Assembly: GCA_028673005.1 (NCBI GenBank) | Contig: CM054118.1 | Span: 4,676,410 to 4,740,409, forward strand | Direction: 5' to 3' | Length of the DNA: 64,000 nt | Source: Tanypteryx hageni | Taxonomy: Eukaryota; Arthropoda; Insecta; Odonata; Petaluridae | Part shown: piece after piece, positions 24,205 to 33,663 of the stretch | How positions within the stretch are numbered: position 1 is the stretch's first letter | Layout: every line of letters starts with the position of its first letter | Position numbers and translations under genes: made by a program | Notes under the pieces: model-generated | The model's input: only the letters and a program-made list of their open reading frames with translations | What the model was told of the DNA's origin: nothing | The model's database searches: none

Positions 24205-24220
24205 ATATATATAGCATCAT
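24189..24220. repeat. Perfect 32-bp palindrome at the junction of two LINE tails
   Basis: ATGATGCTATATATA and its exact inverse meet at 24204/24205. The left half is the 3' tail of the plus-strand LINE; the right half is the 3' tail of the minus-strand LINE fragment. Both tails therefore end ATGATGC(TA)n. Confidence 0.9.
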
Positions 24221-24285
24221 AGGTAGTCTGTCCGTAGACAGGTCAGTGATTATTCATGGTTAAACCTGTAGATGGTAGCTCGTAA

Positions 24286-24517
24286 GCACTTTGGCTCCAA
24301 GTTGAACAGTTGTATAAAACTCCTTCAGCCAAAAAATTGTAGGGTAAGCCCTATGCATTTCGCCCACTAAGTGGGCATCTTCAGAACCTGCCTTGGCAGT
24401 GAACAGAGTTCAACTGCGACGAAGTTAGAGGAAAAGTTTATAACGAAGACCGAAAAACATTTGAGGGACGAAAAGAATTTTGTGCATCAAGTTCGGTCAA
24501 TTTATATAAAGTTTTGT
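24286..24517 (-). other. Insert in the LINE fragment, possibly a Penelope-like 3' piece
   Basis: This segment breaks the LINE homology. It contains a hammerhead-like core (24358-24384) and outer complementary arms (GTTGAAC at 24301-24307 and GTTCAAC at 24408-24414; TTGGC/GCCAA nearer the core). Penelope-like elements are known to carry hammerhead motifs in their terminal repeats, so a Penelope-like origin is my inference. There is no coding evidence. Confidence 0.4.
24358..24384 (-). ncRNA. Hammerhead-ribozyme-like core
   Basis: On the minus strand the order is CTGAAGA, one base, a six-pair stem GCCCAC-TTA-GTGGGC, then GAAA. This is the hammerhead order: CUGANGA, stem II, GAAA. One extra base between CTGAAGA and stem II departs from the canonical core. 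A possible stem I is formed by GTTGAAC/GTTCAAC and GCCAA/TTGGC further out. A clean stem III with the expected UH cleavage site is not evident. Activity is unproven. Confidence 0.4.
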
Positions 24518-24703
24518 TTTCAAAGCATCCCAAATATTTGATATCATTTTTTCCTTAGCGTCCTTGTTTCTACCCCGTACAAAGCTATACTCCATACATA
24601 GCAGTTCATGAACTTCTTACGGATATATTCCCTTATATTCCCCTTAAGTAGGTGTTTCTTTCTTCTGAAAGCCACTTTTTCTTTTCCTTTTCTAGTCCTG
24701 ATA

Positions 24704-25330
24704 TTATCCGTAAATTTTACTTCTCTTTTCTTCTCTTTTTATGATGCTTCCATGATATTTATAGTCTGAAACTTGTTCTAAAGGCTTTCCTCCAACACTT
24801 ATGTTCAGATTCTCTTCTTTGTCCGGTATTCTAATGATCATGGATTTTTCTGTATTTATTTCCATGCCGCATTTTCTGCCTGTTATTACTAGTCTATTTA
24901 CCATTTTCTGGAGTTCCTCTTCCTTTCTTGCTAGAAGTACTTGATCATCCGCGTATTTTACTATTCTTATAATCCTTCCTCCAATTTTGAAATCTACTGT
25001 GCCTTCTAACGCTTCTTGCATTAGACTTTCTCCATATATATTGAATAGGGTCGGCGATAGGCAGCAGCCCTGTCTTACTCCTCTACCGATACTTACTCCG
25101 CAGGTGTCCGCATTCTCCAACCTGAACTTGCAACTTGAATCACATATAGATTCCTGGTCAGTCTCCTGTCTTTCCAGTCTACATCTATATTCTTCAATAT
25201 CTTCATCAACATTACCCAATTTACTCTATCAAAGGCCTTCTGCCAGTCTACGAAACATACGCAGATATCCTGACTGTATTCTATTGCCCTTTCTAATATG
25301 ATTCTAACTACCCCTATAGCATCTCTAGTT
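24704..25330 (-). pseudogene. Partial LINE reverse transcriptase
   Basis: The frame from 25219 to 24704 contains VSIGRGVRQGCCLSPTLFNI (motif B) and YADDQVLLARKEEE (motif C, intact YADD), then INTEKSMIIRI and EQVSDYKYHGS. Just upstream, in another frame, the FVDWQKAFDRVNW block (motif A) is visible near 25210-25255, so at least one frameshift separates A from B. No endonuclease remains. It is closer to the 43-kb copy than to the 21-kb copy at several positions. Confidence 0.8.
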
Positions 25331-25561
25331 CCTCGTCATTCTCTGAATCCGAATTTGTCTTCCCTTGGTCCCAATTAGATCGGATAATCGGTGTTCTCTG
25401 TGTGTGTGTATATATATATATATAACTCCATTCAAACACGCATGCTTATGCATCCTCGCACAAACTACGGTATTTTGTAGGTATTTATTATGTAATTACG
25501 AAATTTAGAGCCAATGCGATTTACTGATGAGTGCCGCTGCTTCCATGCACAATGTGTAGCA

Positions 25562-25894
25562 CAGAGGTGGCCAAACTGCAGCTCTCGAGCCGCATGGGTC
25601 TCTTTTAGTTTAGTATGCGGCTATATTAGTTTAGTATGCGGCTCTTTTAGTTTAGTATGCGGCTCTTTTAAATTGACACTCAGGGCCGTGTCAACGTTTT
25701 TCACTGCATAACACAGTCTTAGGGTGACTTTGAAACGGGTTGGATATTGCCAAGGGACATGCATTATATCCGAATTGCTTCGGATACAGGTTATGCTTTA
25801 CTGATCGTAAATTTATGAGCACAAACAAAAACGAGGCTTTCGAACTTATGAAGATTATTGAATGCGTCTCCGAGGGTGACTTTGGCCACCCCAG
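25562..25894. mobile_element. hAT-like non-autonomous element
   Basis: The left end is CAGAGGTGGCCAAACTGC and the right end, inverted, CTGGGGTGGCCAAA. Flanks GTGTAGCA (25554-25561) and GTATAGAA (25895-25902) agree at 6 of 8 positions. Inside the left part the unit AGTTTAGTATGCGGCT(C)TTTT occurs three times in tandem (about 25606-25671). It contains no transposase. Age and the imperfect last base of the right end (CAG for CTG) lower certainty. Confidence 0.55.
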
Positions 25895-26669
25895 GTATAG
25901 AAACATACCTACTTCAAATAATACCCGAAACTTTCAACGCAATTCTAGATGGGAAGATAGACTCTAAAACCACTCCTCATTCTCTTTCTCTAGATCGAGA
26001 TCCCATAAAAAATACACTAGTAATAATGATGAATGAGCTGCTGACCTCCGTTGATCCTTTTATTTTCACGTTTTTACGACACCCCAGTGCGATGAAAGCG
26101 TTTTGGAGCATTGTGTCGGTCCACCATTCGACGTAAAAAAAGAGGAAGGAAGTTAACGATTAAAAAAAAAACAATAAAAAATAAACGAAGGGGTCGAACG
26201 CCGGCCCGAGTCCTCCGTTTCTTTAACGGCGACGCGCGTGTCTGAAGGCCCATCAAAGTCCTCGTGCATTATGCAAAGGGCCATATTAGCACTTTTTCAC
26301 GCATTAGAATTTTTTACGGCTCGGCGTAAATGGTCTGGAGAAAAAAAGAAGATGGGGCCGTTAAAAATGCTTTTTTGCTTCTTCTTTCCCCTTCTGGAGT
26401 GTTGGTTTTTTTTTGCGGGGGAAAGGAGGAAAGAGGGATGAGCTTTGATAAATCTCCCCTCCGGTCTTCATCTGCGAAATATTTCAAAGCTTTTAGCAAG
26501 GTGTGTCCGTTTGGATCGTATATTGTTTATTCTAAGTCGAATGACACTATCTCTCGAAAGTCTAAATAAAGGATTTTTATGACGGAAAAAGATATCTTTT
26601 TCCGTCGTAGTATTCCTATGAATCTCATGGGTTTTCTCGTGAATTTTGAGCCGCAGTTATATTTGTTCT

Positions 26670-26912
26670 AAAAATTATAGAGCCCACCTCATGGCCGATA
26701 TCAAAATGACCTACTAAATCTCTACAACAGAAATAAAAGTTTGAGGAAACCAGATGAGCATTCTGGTACAAAGCAGCCATCATCGGTATATTATTTAAAA
26801 AGTTCTTTTTTATAATCCACATCTACGGAAATATAATTTTTAGAATTGACTTTTAAAAAGTTTTTTCTTTTAGGATTTTATGTCGGTGAATCACCACTTT
26901 TGACAACTGATT
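26670..26912. mobile_element. Diverged copy of the inverted-repeat MITE family
   Basis: A left arm near 26744-26790 (GAGGAAACCAGATGAGCATT, then ACAAAGCAGCCATCATCGG) matches the consensus. A degraded right arm lies near 26881-26912. The flank CTCATGGCCGATATCAA also resembles CTCATGGCTGATATTCAA near 53160, so the family may be longer than the arms. Confidence 0.4.
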
Positions 26913-27544
26913 TTTTAAAATTGTTATCGGAGGGATATAAACTCTTCAATAAGTATGTTCAATTTTTTCGATTAAATTCGATTTAACGGTGTCAATTTAT
27001 TTAATTTTATTGAGAAGGAAATAGGGTTATCGAAAAATGAATGAGTCAGCAGAGTGCAAGACGAAATGGCAAATACTATTTAAGCCATTTTCACAGATGT
27101 GCAAATTTTTACGTAAAATAAGTATGCGAACTGTCTTTGGTGTGAGATTGTATGAAAATGTAATACCTTATACACAAACAAAAATTATTTTTATTATTAT
27201 CTCTCTATTTATTAAAGTTGTAGTCGGTAGCCTAATCATGAAGCTTCTCTAATACTTGGCATTAAAATTTGCAAAGAAAAATATTTTACTTTTTCAGGAC
27301 TCAAACTATCGAATTTCTTAACGGCAGCTTTCGACTATACCAACACTGCCAATAATCAACTGAAATTATGAGACGAAACTTTATGTTACCCAAACAGAAA
27401 TTTGCTTGCTCAGGTTATATTCTTATGTTTTTTCGTAATGTTTATTAACTAATAATATCAATTCATGAGATTTTTTAAAATTTAATACCATTTTCATTAT
27501 TCTTTAAATAATAACTATTACAAACAACACAATCACCTGCGCCA

Positions 27545-28110
27545 CCAGTATTCTCGAATTTTTATCTCGGAAACTATGTCGTAATTATATGATCTCGGAG
27601 ACTATCTTGTAGAAAATGTTGTTCTCTATCCAAATAAATTTTTTAATCTATATATCATACATGATATAAGAGCATGGGAGAGAAAAATATGGATTTTTAG
27701 TAGTTGTTTCCTGAAAGAACCGTCTTAGAGATCAATGAAAGCAAAATATGCTATATTTTGCTCGGGATTTTCTCGAATTGTTATCTCCGAAACCATAACT
27801 CGTAATTATGTGACCTTATGGATTTTCTTTTAGTAAATGTTCTTCTCTATCGGAATAAAATTTTTAATCTATACCTTACAGATTATATAAGACTTAGGGA
27901 GAGAAAAGTTCGGTATGTCATTGTTGCTTGACGGATGCCATTTAACGAGATGCGAGTATAAGTTTATTAAAGTAATTATGTGAAGTGGAAGTTCTAATTG
28001 ACGGATTCAGTTAAAAATCACAATTGGGCGATAAATTTTAATAAAGATCACTCATACTTAATTAAATTAAGTCCGAGCGAAGCGAGAAGCGGGGTTGGCG
28101 GCCGCAGGGG
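27545..28110 (+). repeat. Dispersed repeat family A, copy 2
   Basis: This region aligns with 12255-12870, including the duplicated module (about 27555-27690 and 27778-27905), the GACGGATGCCATTTAACGAG block and AATTTTAATAAAG. It ends with CCGAGCGAAGCGAGAAGC, a GC-rich terminus that the first copy lacks. That motif resembles Helitron or RTE 3' ends, but I cannot decide between them. Confidence 0.6.
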
Positions 28111-28397
28111 CGGGATCCCTACTTATTATTATTATAAAGGAAGAAATTTGAGTTATATTGGTTAAAAAATTCGGCTATGCTCCTAAAGAAAGATGAAAAT
28201 GCACAAATTGTAAAAATTTACAATGAATCTGATTTAAATAAGATTGTATAAAGGGGTGAATAAGATTATATAATTATATTTGACCAATATTTAATTACAT
28301 TTACAATGGAAGGATTGGAAACGATTAAAACTGATAAAATTAAATATATGAATCTATAATTAATGAGAACGGCATACCATTTAATAATAACTTTTCT

Positions 28398-30645
28398 GTG
28401 TATCATCTAAACATTCGATCCATTTTAAAAAATTGGGACGAATTTGAAATCACTTGTCGCCACCTGTCACAGAAAATAAATATAGCTTTGATTATTCTGA
28501 CAGAAGTCAATATTATGAGGAATGAAGAGGATATGTATCAATTGGAAGGTTATATCAGATACACAAAACTGAGAATAAATAAAAGAGGTGGTGGGGTAAT
28601 TTTTTATGTTAGAAATGATTTCATTTTCATTGAAAATGACTTAGACGCCATTAACTTCGAATCAAAGATAGGTTTTTTGATGAAGGATAATTGCAGATTA
28701 TTTCTTTTAGGAGTTTATAGACCCACTAACTTAGACAAAATATTATGTATCAGCGAACTAGACATGATTCTATGTAACTCCAAAGAAAAGGAAATTGCTA
28801 CCATAGGTGATATGAACATAAATATAAACGCAAAAGATGCAAACAGTATAAAATAAAGAGATATGCTGACTTCCCAAGGATTTGCAGAAATAATTAAAGA
28901 AACGCGAGAGAGGAAATAGTTAATCTCAAGTAATTAGCTCATGTATTGACCATATCTACTACAAATGATTAATTTCTACTCCTGAAGCACTAATAATACA
29001 TTCTAAAATATCTGACCATAAAATCATTTGCTTAAATCTAAAATATTGTAACAGAAGTGTCATTAATAAAAAGAAACCTGATTAATGGTTTTTGAGTTAG
29101 AACACCCACAAAAAGCTATCACAGACATCAAGAAAATGGTCAAAACGTGTTCAGGGGATCTCAAAACGTGTATTTCCGTTGAAATCTCTAAGTCGATTTT
29201 TTCATGAATACAATACTTTGCCCTATACTTACTACGTGTATGAAGAAAGTAAAAATGATTGGATGACAGCCAAACTAATCGAAGAAATAAAAACTAGAGA
29301 TAAATATTACAGAAAGTGGAAAAGCAATCTGACTAATATGACATATAGAGATCAATATAAATGTATAAGGAATAGAGCCCAATCAGAACTTAAAAAAGCA
29401 AAAAACAATTATTTTAAGTCCAAATTCTTTAATATAAATAAAGATATAAAAAAGTATGGCAAAAAATTAATAAAATAACTGGTAAATGCAAATCCACAAA
29501 TTCAGATAACTTAATAATTAAATATAACAATTGCTTTAAAGTCAATGACTTAGTAGATAAACTTGCTGAACAATGTACCTCTCAAATAACAAATCTGAAA
29601 CTGAATTGAAATTTGAAACTAAATACAATGAACCATCTTTCCATGCAAAGTAGTATTTATATACCTGAGGCTACAGAAAATAGAATAACCAAAATTGTCA
29701 GTGACCTAAGTAATAAAGCAGCTGGCATATATAACATTAGAATTAAAGACATTAAAGAGAACAAAGTTATGATCCCTTTAATAACAAGAATAATAAACAA
29801 CAGCATTCAATGTGGCACAGTCCCAGACAATTTAAAAGCTGCTATTATAAAACCCATTCATAATGGAGAAAAATTTAGTGATTTAAATTACTATAGACCA
29901 ATATCTATACTACCATCTATTAACAGAATAATGGAAAAATTTGTAGCTAAACATTTCATTGACTTCATATCAAAAAACAATATAATATCTACCAAGAAAT
30001 TCAGTTTCCAAAAAAACAGAGGAACAAAAGAGGCTTTGGAACATTTCTCGGAAATAATAAATAAAAACTTGGATAAAAATAATCAAATAATAGTCACCTT
30101 CATTGACTTTAAAAAGGCTTTTGACCTCATTAATTTTAACATAATGATCAATAAGCTACATCAGATAGGTATAAGGTGTGTAATTCTTGGTTGGTTTAGC
30201 AGCTACTTAAAAAACAGAACCATGAGAGTTAAACTAAAGGATACTTTAAGTGGAGGAAAAAAGAGTTGAAATGGGAGTGCCACAAAGTTCCGTTTTGGGA
30301 CCTTCTTTATTCACAATTTATATAAACAGTATATTTAACAGCATGGAAAATTGTCAACTGATTTTATATGCAGATGATGCTGTACTTATATCTGAACATA
30401 GAGACTTTGAGGTAGCTAAAATAAACATGCAGAAAGACTTGAATAATGTTATATTATGGGCACATGACAATGACATGATAATTAATATTAGTAAGTCAGA
30501 AATTATGCATATAATAAACATGACTATAAAGAGAAAAAGTATAAATTGTAGACTTCATGAACATAAATATGCTCACAATAATTTCTCAGATATAAATTGC
30601 AATTGTAAATATTTAGAACAAGTAAAACAATTTTTTTTATTTTAG
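28398..30645 (+). pseudogene. Decayed LINE (CR1/L2/jockey-like) endonuclease and reverse transcriptase
   Basis: Four open segments follow one another in element order. 28398-28853: endonuclease with HLNIRSILKNWDEF, ILTEVNI, RGGGVIFYV and IGDMNINI. 29179-29478: a linker with ESKNDWMTAKL and KKAKNNYFKS. 29613-30269: the first part of RT with YYRPISILPSINRIMEKF and FIDFKKAFDLINF. 30250-30645: the rest of RT with GVPQSSVLGPSLFTIYINSI and YADDAVLI. Frameshifts and stops separate the pieces. Sequence after 30650 no longer matches, so the 3' part is lost. It is a different LINE type from the 21-kb element: the motifs RGGGV and GVPQxSVLGP mark the jockey/CR1 side. Confidence 0.75.
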
Positions 30646-31294
30646 TAGAAGTTAAATTTTCATATATAAATTTTCATGTTACGTAAAAATGATTTAAAGC
30701 GATATCTGCGTCATCTCTTTGAGAGATATAGCCCACAGAGTTGAATGAAATCGCTTTCATTTGGATATATGACGAGAGAGGGAAAATCAGCCGCAAATGA
30801 AACGCTCGGCTGTTAAACGATTGGTATGCAGCGCCCATCCGGCGTCAAGGAGAGAGAGAGAGAGAGCAGTTTTTAAAGAAACCACACGACCTTGCGTTTT
30901 GAATCAGTAAACGAAATCGCGCCCATCTCCAGACTTGGTTGGCAGAAACTCGAAGGAGGCAGATTCAATAAAAGCCAGAAAACATATTTTTTGAGTCAAC
31001 GAAAACGCCGCCCCACAATGACGAAAGCGATCGTCGGAACGATTAGACGGATTATTCATTTGAGTGATGATGATTTGATAATTAAATGAATCCACCGAGA
31101 AGAGGAAGACCTAGATCGCCACGAATCAAAAAAAGGAATGAGAGGTCTCCTGTGTTTGTCATACATTAAGGTAATTCAGTTGCGGAGCTTTAAATTCTTT
31201 TATTAATATTCAGTATTGTTTCGATTCACGACCTCCCTTTCGGAAAGAAAAGCTAGTGTCCTTTGTTGTTTATTGTTTGCGGGCTTTAACAAAA
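30646..31294. other. Stretch without an assignable gene
   Basis: AT-rich, with a (GA)n run near 30849-30866. The two short open frames at 30892-31095 are antisense to each other and have no recognisable motif. Confidence 0.5.
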
Positions 31295-31590
31295 ATTCAT
31301 TTATACGTTTTTGTCTGTCTGACGAGCTAAGGAAAGCAGATAGAGACTTCGTTTTTCGCTAATTGATTTAGTATTTATCTCGTTGTGCGCCTATTTTTGG
31401 GGAGGTCCGTCTGTCTGTCTGTCACACGCACTAACTCCCAAACTAAAGCAGATAGAGACTTCGTTTTTATTGCAAATCTAGTTAGCATTCTGTCTCGCTG
31501 TGCATCTTTTATCGTTTTGACTATGTCCGTCTGGATAAAAAATATTTATTTATAATCGGCCATTAACTATCTACTTCAGCAGCTCTTTCC
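31295..31590 (+). repeat. Dispersed repeat family B, copy 1, two tandem units
   Basis: A unit of about 125 bp occurs twice, with AAAGCAGATAGAGACTTCGT and a CTCGTTGTGCGC / CTCGCTGTGCAT block in each, separated by (GTCT)n. A single-unit relative lies at 56055-56240 in the same orientation. No coding sequence is present. Confidence 0.6.
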
Positions 31591-32339
31591 TTACTCATAT
31601 TGTGAAAATTAAAGAGGTACTTTTTTGTTGCTTTACAGTTTAAATGTAATTTTTTCACTATTAACAGAAAAACCAAGGACATGAATAGTTCCTTGTTTTT
31701 CCTAATGGAATAACTCGAGTAAACTTCGTGGTACCCGAAATCTATACACCCGAAACGAACGCTTCAATTTTTCTGCAGAATGTTCTATATCTATTCAGTT
31801 TTAAAGTTTATTTGATAACAGCTAAGTAAAGAGATTAGTGATTTCCTAAAATTTTAAGCTAATTCAAAATAAATTACATACATATATGTATTTGTATTTT
31901 AGATTTAATTATGGATAGAAACACATAAATGGTCGAAAGATGAATGCAAAAAATTGGCTGAGATCCATGCGAGAATATTTTCCCATGGGAGCGCAAAGTT
32001 TAAAAAATTACGCAAAACTATATAAAAATCAAGGTGAACTCGTTCTACATTATACTCTATAACAGAACCAAATAGGTTAATAATAGTACTAGAATAGTAA
32101 TTCCCATTAAATAGTTGATTAAGCCTGTAATTGTTAAAATCAAGAACGATCGACGAATTACGCCTATTTTATAGCTAACGGAGTTACCGGCTTTGTAGCC
32201 GGAGTTAACTATATAAAACTGGTATAAAAACTCAAATTGAGATAAATATTTCAATTTCAAGTCATTTATGCGAACGCACTGCATCATACTCTCTGTTTTT
32301 TCTAATTATCTCGTGAATAGCTTATTCGTGTCATTTCAC

Positions 32340-32462
32340 GATGAACATATCGACTGAAACAAAGACTAGCCTGATATCACCATGCCCTTTGGAAGGACTC
32401 GAACCTACGACCTTATCGTTAGGAAACCAAACCTGCCAACCACTCCTCTTACGAAGGCACAT
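32340..32462 (-). mobile_element. tRNA-derived SINE, copy 1
   Basis: On the minus strand a tRNA-like head has an A-box region GAGTGGTTGGCAGG and a B box GGTTCGAGTCC. A body follows with GGCATGG and GTCTTTGTTTCAGTCG. The same head and body order is found at 42148-42268. Two copies sharing both parts argue for a SINE rather than a tRNA gene. Confidence 0.6.
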
Positions 32463-33057
32463 GGATTACGCTGAAATTTCCCTGATTAGATAAAACTGCA
32501 AATATTTGGTGATGATTTCACTCCGCTACGTAAAAAAGACCCTAAAAAAGGAAGTGAAATTCTCGTTTCGAGCGGACATGTTCCTACGACTGATGAGACG
32601 GCGTCTCTCCTCCATAGATTAAAAACTCCTCCACAGGATAAAGAAAAATGACACATCTCCTTCTTTTATCCGATCGATTACGTGTCTCTAAAAATAATTC
32701 GTCCTGTCGTGCGCGCGAAAAACAAAACCTCTTGCGCATATTTCGTCACCTACAGTTGAAGTACGACATGCACCTGAGCTTTTATGGGATAGATCACGCA
32801 ATTTTCTAGCAAATCCTATAAAACGACATTCTTAACTATGTTCATCCACGCACGTAAATGAAAGAAAAACAAGCAATGGTTGTATAAAACAATTTTTTTG
32901 TAAATAGCTTTTACTCCTTTCTCGTAGAGCAGTACACATTTAGAGTAGGCAGGTATACTCTATCATACTTAAAAAAACAAACGAAAAAAGATAGTAAGTT
33001 TTGCTAAAATAAATGTCAATGCTTCTTATTCTGTTAAGAGGCGAGTTGGTGGAAGGA
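32463..33057. other. Stretch without an assignable gene
   Basis: AT-rich sequence. Nothing supported. Confidence 0.5.
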
Positions 33058-33128
33058 GTAAGATGGCGGAAGTAAGGCGGCGGAGGTAAGACGGCGGAAG
33101 TAAGACGGCGGAGGTAAGACGGCGGAAT
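33058..33128 (+). repeat. 14-bp minisatellite, five units
   Basis: Units of the type TAAGACGGCGGAAG (variants TAAGATGGCGGAAG and TAAGGCGGCGGAGG) are repeated five times without interruption. Confidence 0.9.
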
Positions 33129-33238
33129 CAAGAACTAAGGTTGCTAGGATCAAATACTAAAAGTGGTCAAGTATTTCTGAGTAAATTATGGCCGCATTTT
33201 TAATGCTACGTCATAAAAATGATGAAATCATTCATATA

Positions 33239-33242
33239 TGTA

Positions 33243-33306
<64 letters not shown>
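33239..33306. repeat. (TA)n array at the 3' side of the Penelope-like element
   Basis: An essentially pure TA repeat is followed by TTAACTAAAGGAA, the 3' edge of the Penelope-like element when read on the minus strand. Confidence 0.95.
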
Positions 33307-33310
<4 letters not shown>

Positions 33311-33461
33311 CTAAAGGAAAAGAAAAGGTAGTGATGAGGGTGGCAACAAGGTGTTGAGGGAAGCCCAGCGGACACTCACCAAGTTGAGGACCAAGCTGGC
33401 AGGCTGCTGGGGGCGTCGAAGAGACACGTAAAACACACGAACACAAAAACACACGCAAGCT

Positions 33462-33485
33462 TATCGGGCCTATGCCCTTCTTCAG
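33462..33485 (-). ncRNA. Hammerhead-like motif in the Penelope-like 3' region, altered core
   Basis: On the minus strand: CTGAAGA, one base, a four-pair stem GGGC-ATAG-GCCC, then GATA. The canonical hammerhead has GAAA at the last position, so one core A is changed here. The order and spacing match the motif at 24358-24384. I infer a decayed ribozyme; a cleavage site is not evident. Confidence 0.35.
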
Positions 33486-33663
33486 CGAAAGAGTAACGTA
33501 AAGTGACACACTGGGCGGGGAATGACAGGGTGATGTGGGAAGGTTGATGATTGGAGGAGGTGGGGAGTAGGAGGGGTGGATAGCCAATAAAGAGGGAGTG
33601 TGATGAGGTAGAGTGCGAATGGTTACAAAGTAACAAGGAGACATTGTAAGGGGGCTAATAGGG

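Larger units (their letters stand above)
24205..25375 (-). mobile_element. 5'-truncated, rearranged LINE fragment of the same family
   Basis: On the minus strand, 25375-24518 covers the reverse transcriptase and 24285-24205 the last codons and 3' tail (YRFNHE then stop, followed by CTGTCTACGGACAGACT). The latter matches the end of the copy at 43068-43655. Between them lies about 230 bp of unrelated sequence (24286-24517), and roughly 330 bp of LINE sequence is missing there. The 5' end is cut at about 25375, as usual for incomplete reverse transcription. Confidence 0.7.

Noticed and set aside
32588..32620. CTGATGAGACGGCGTCTCTC, resembling a hammerhead start
   Set aside because: Stem II is present but GAAA does not follow it.
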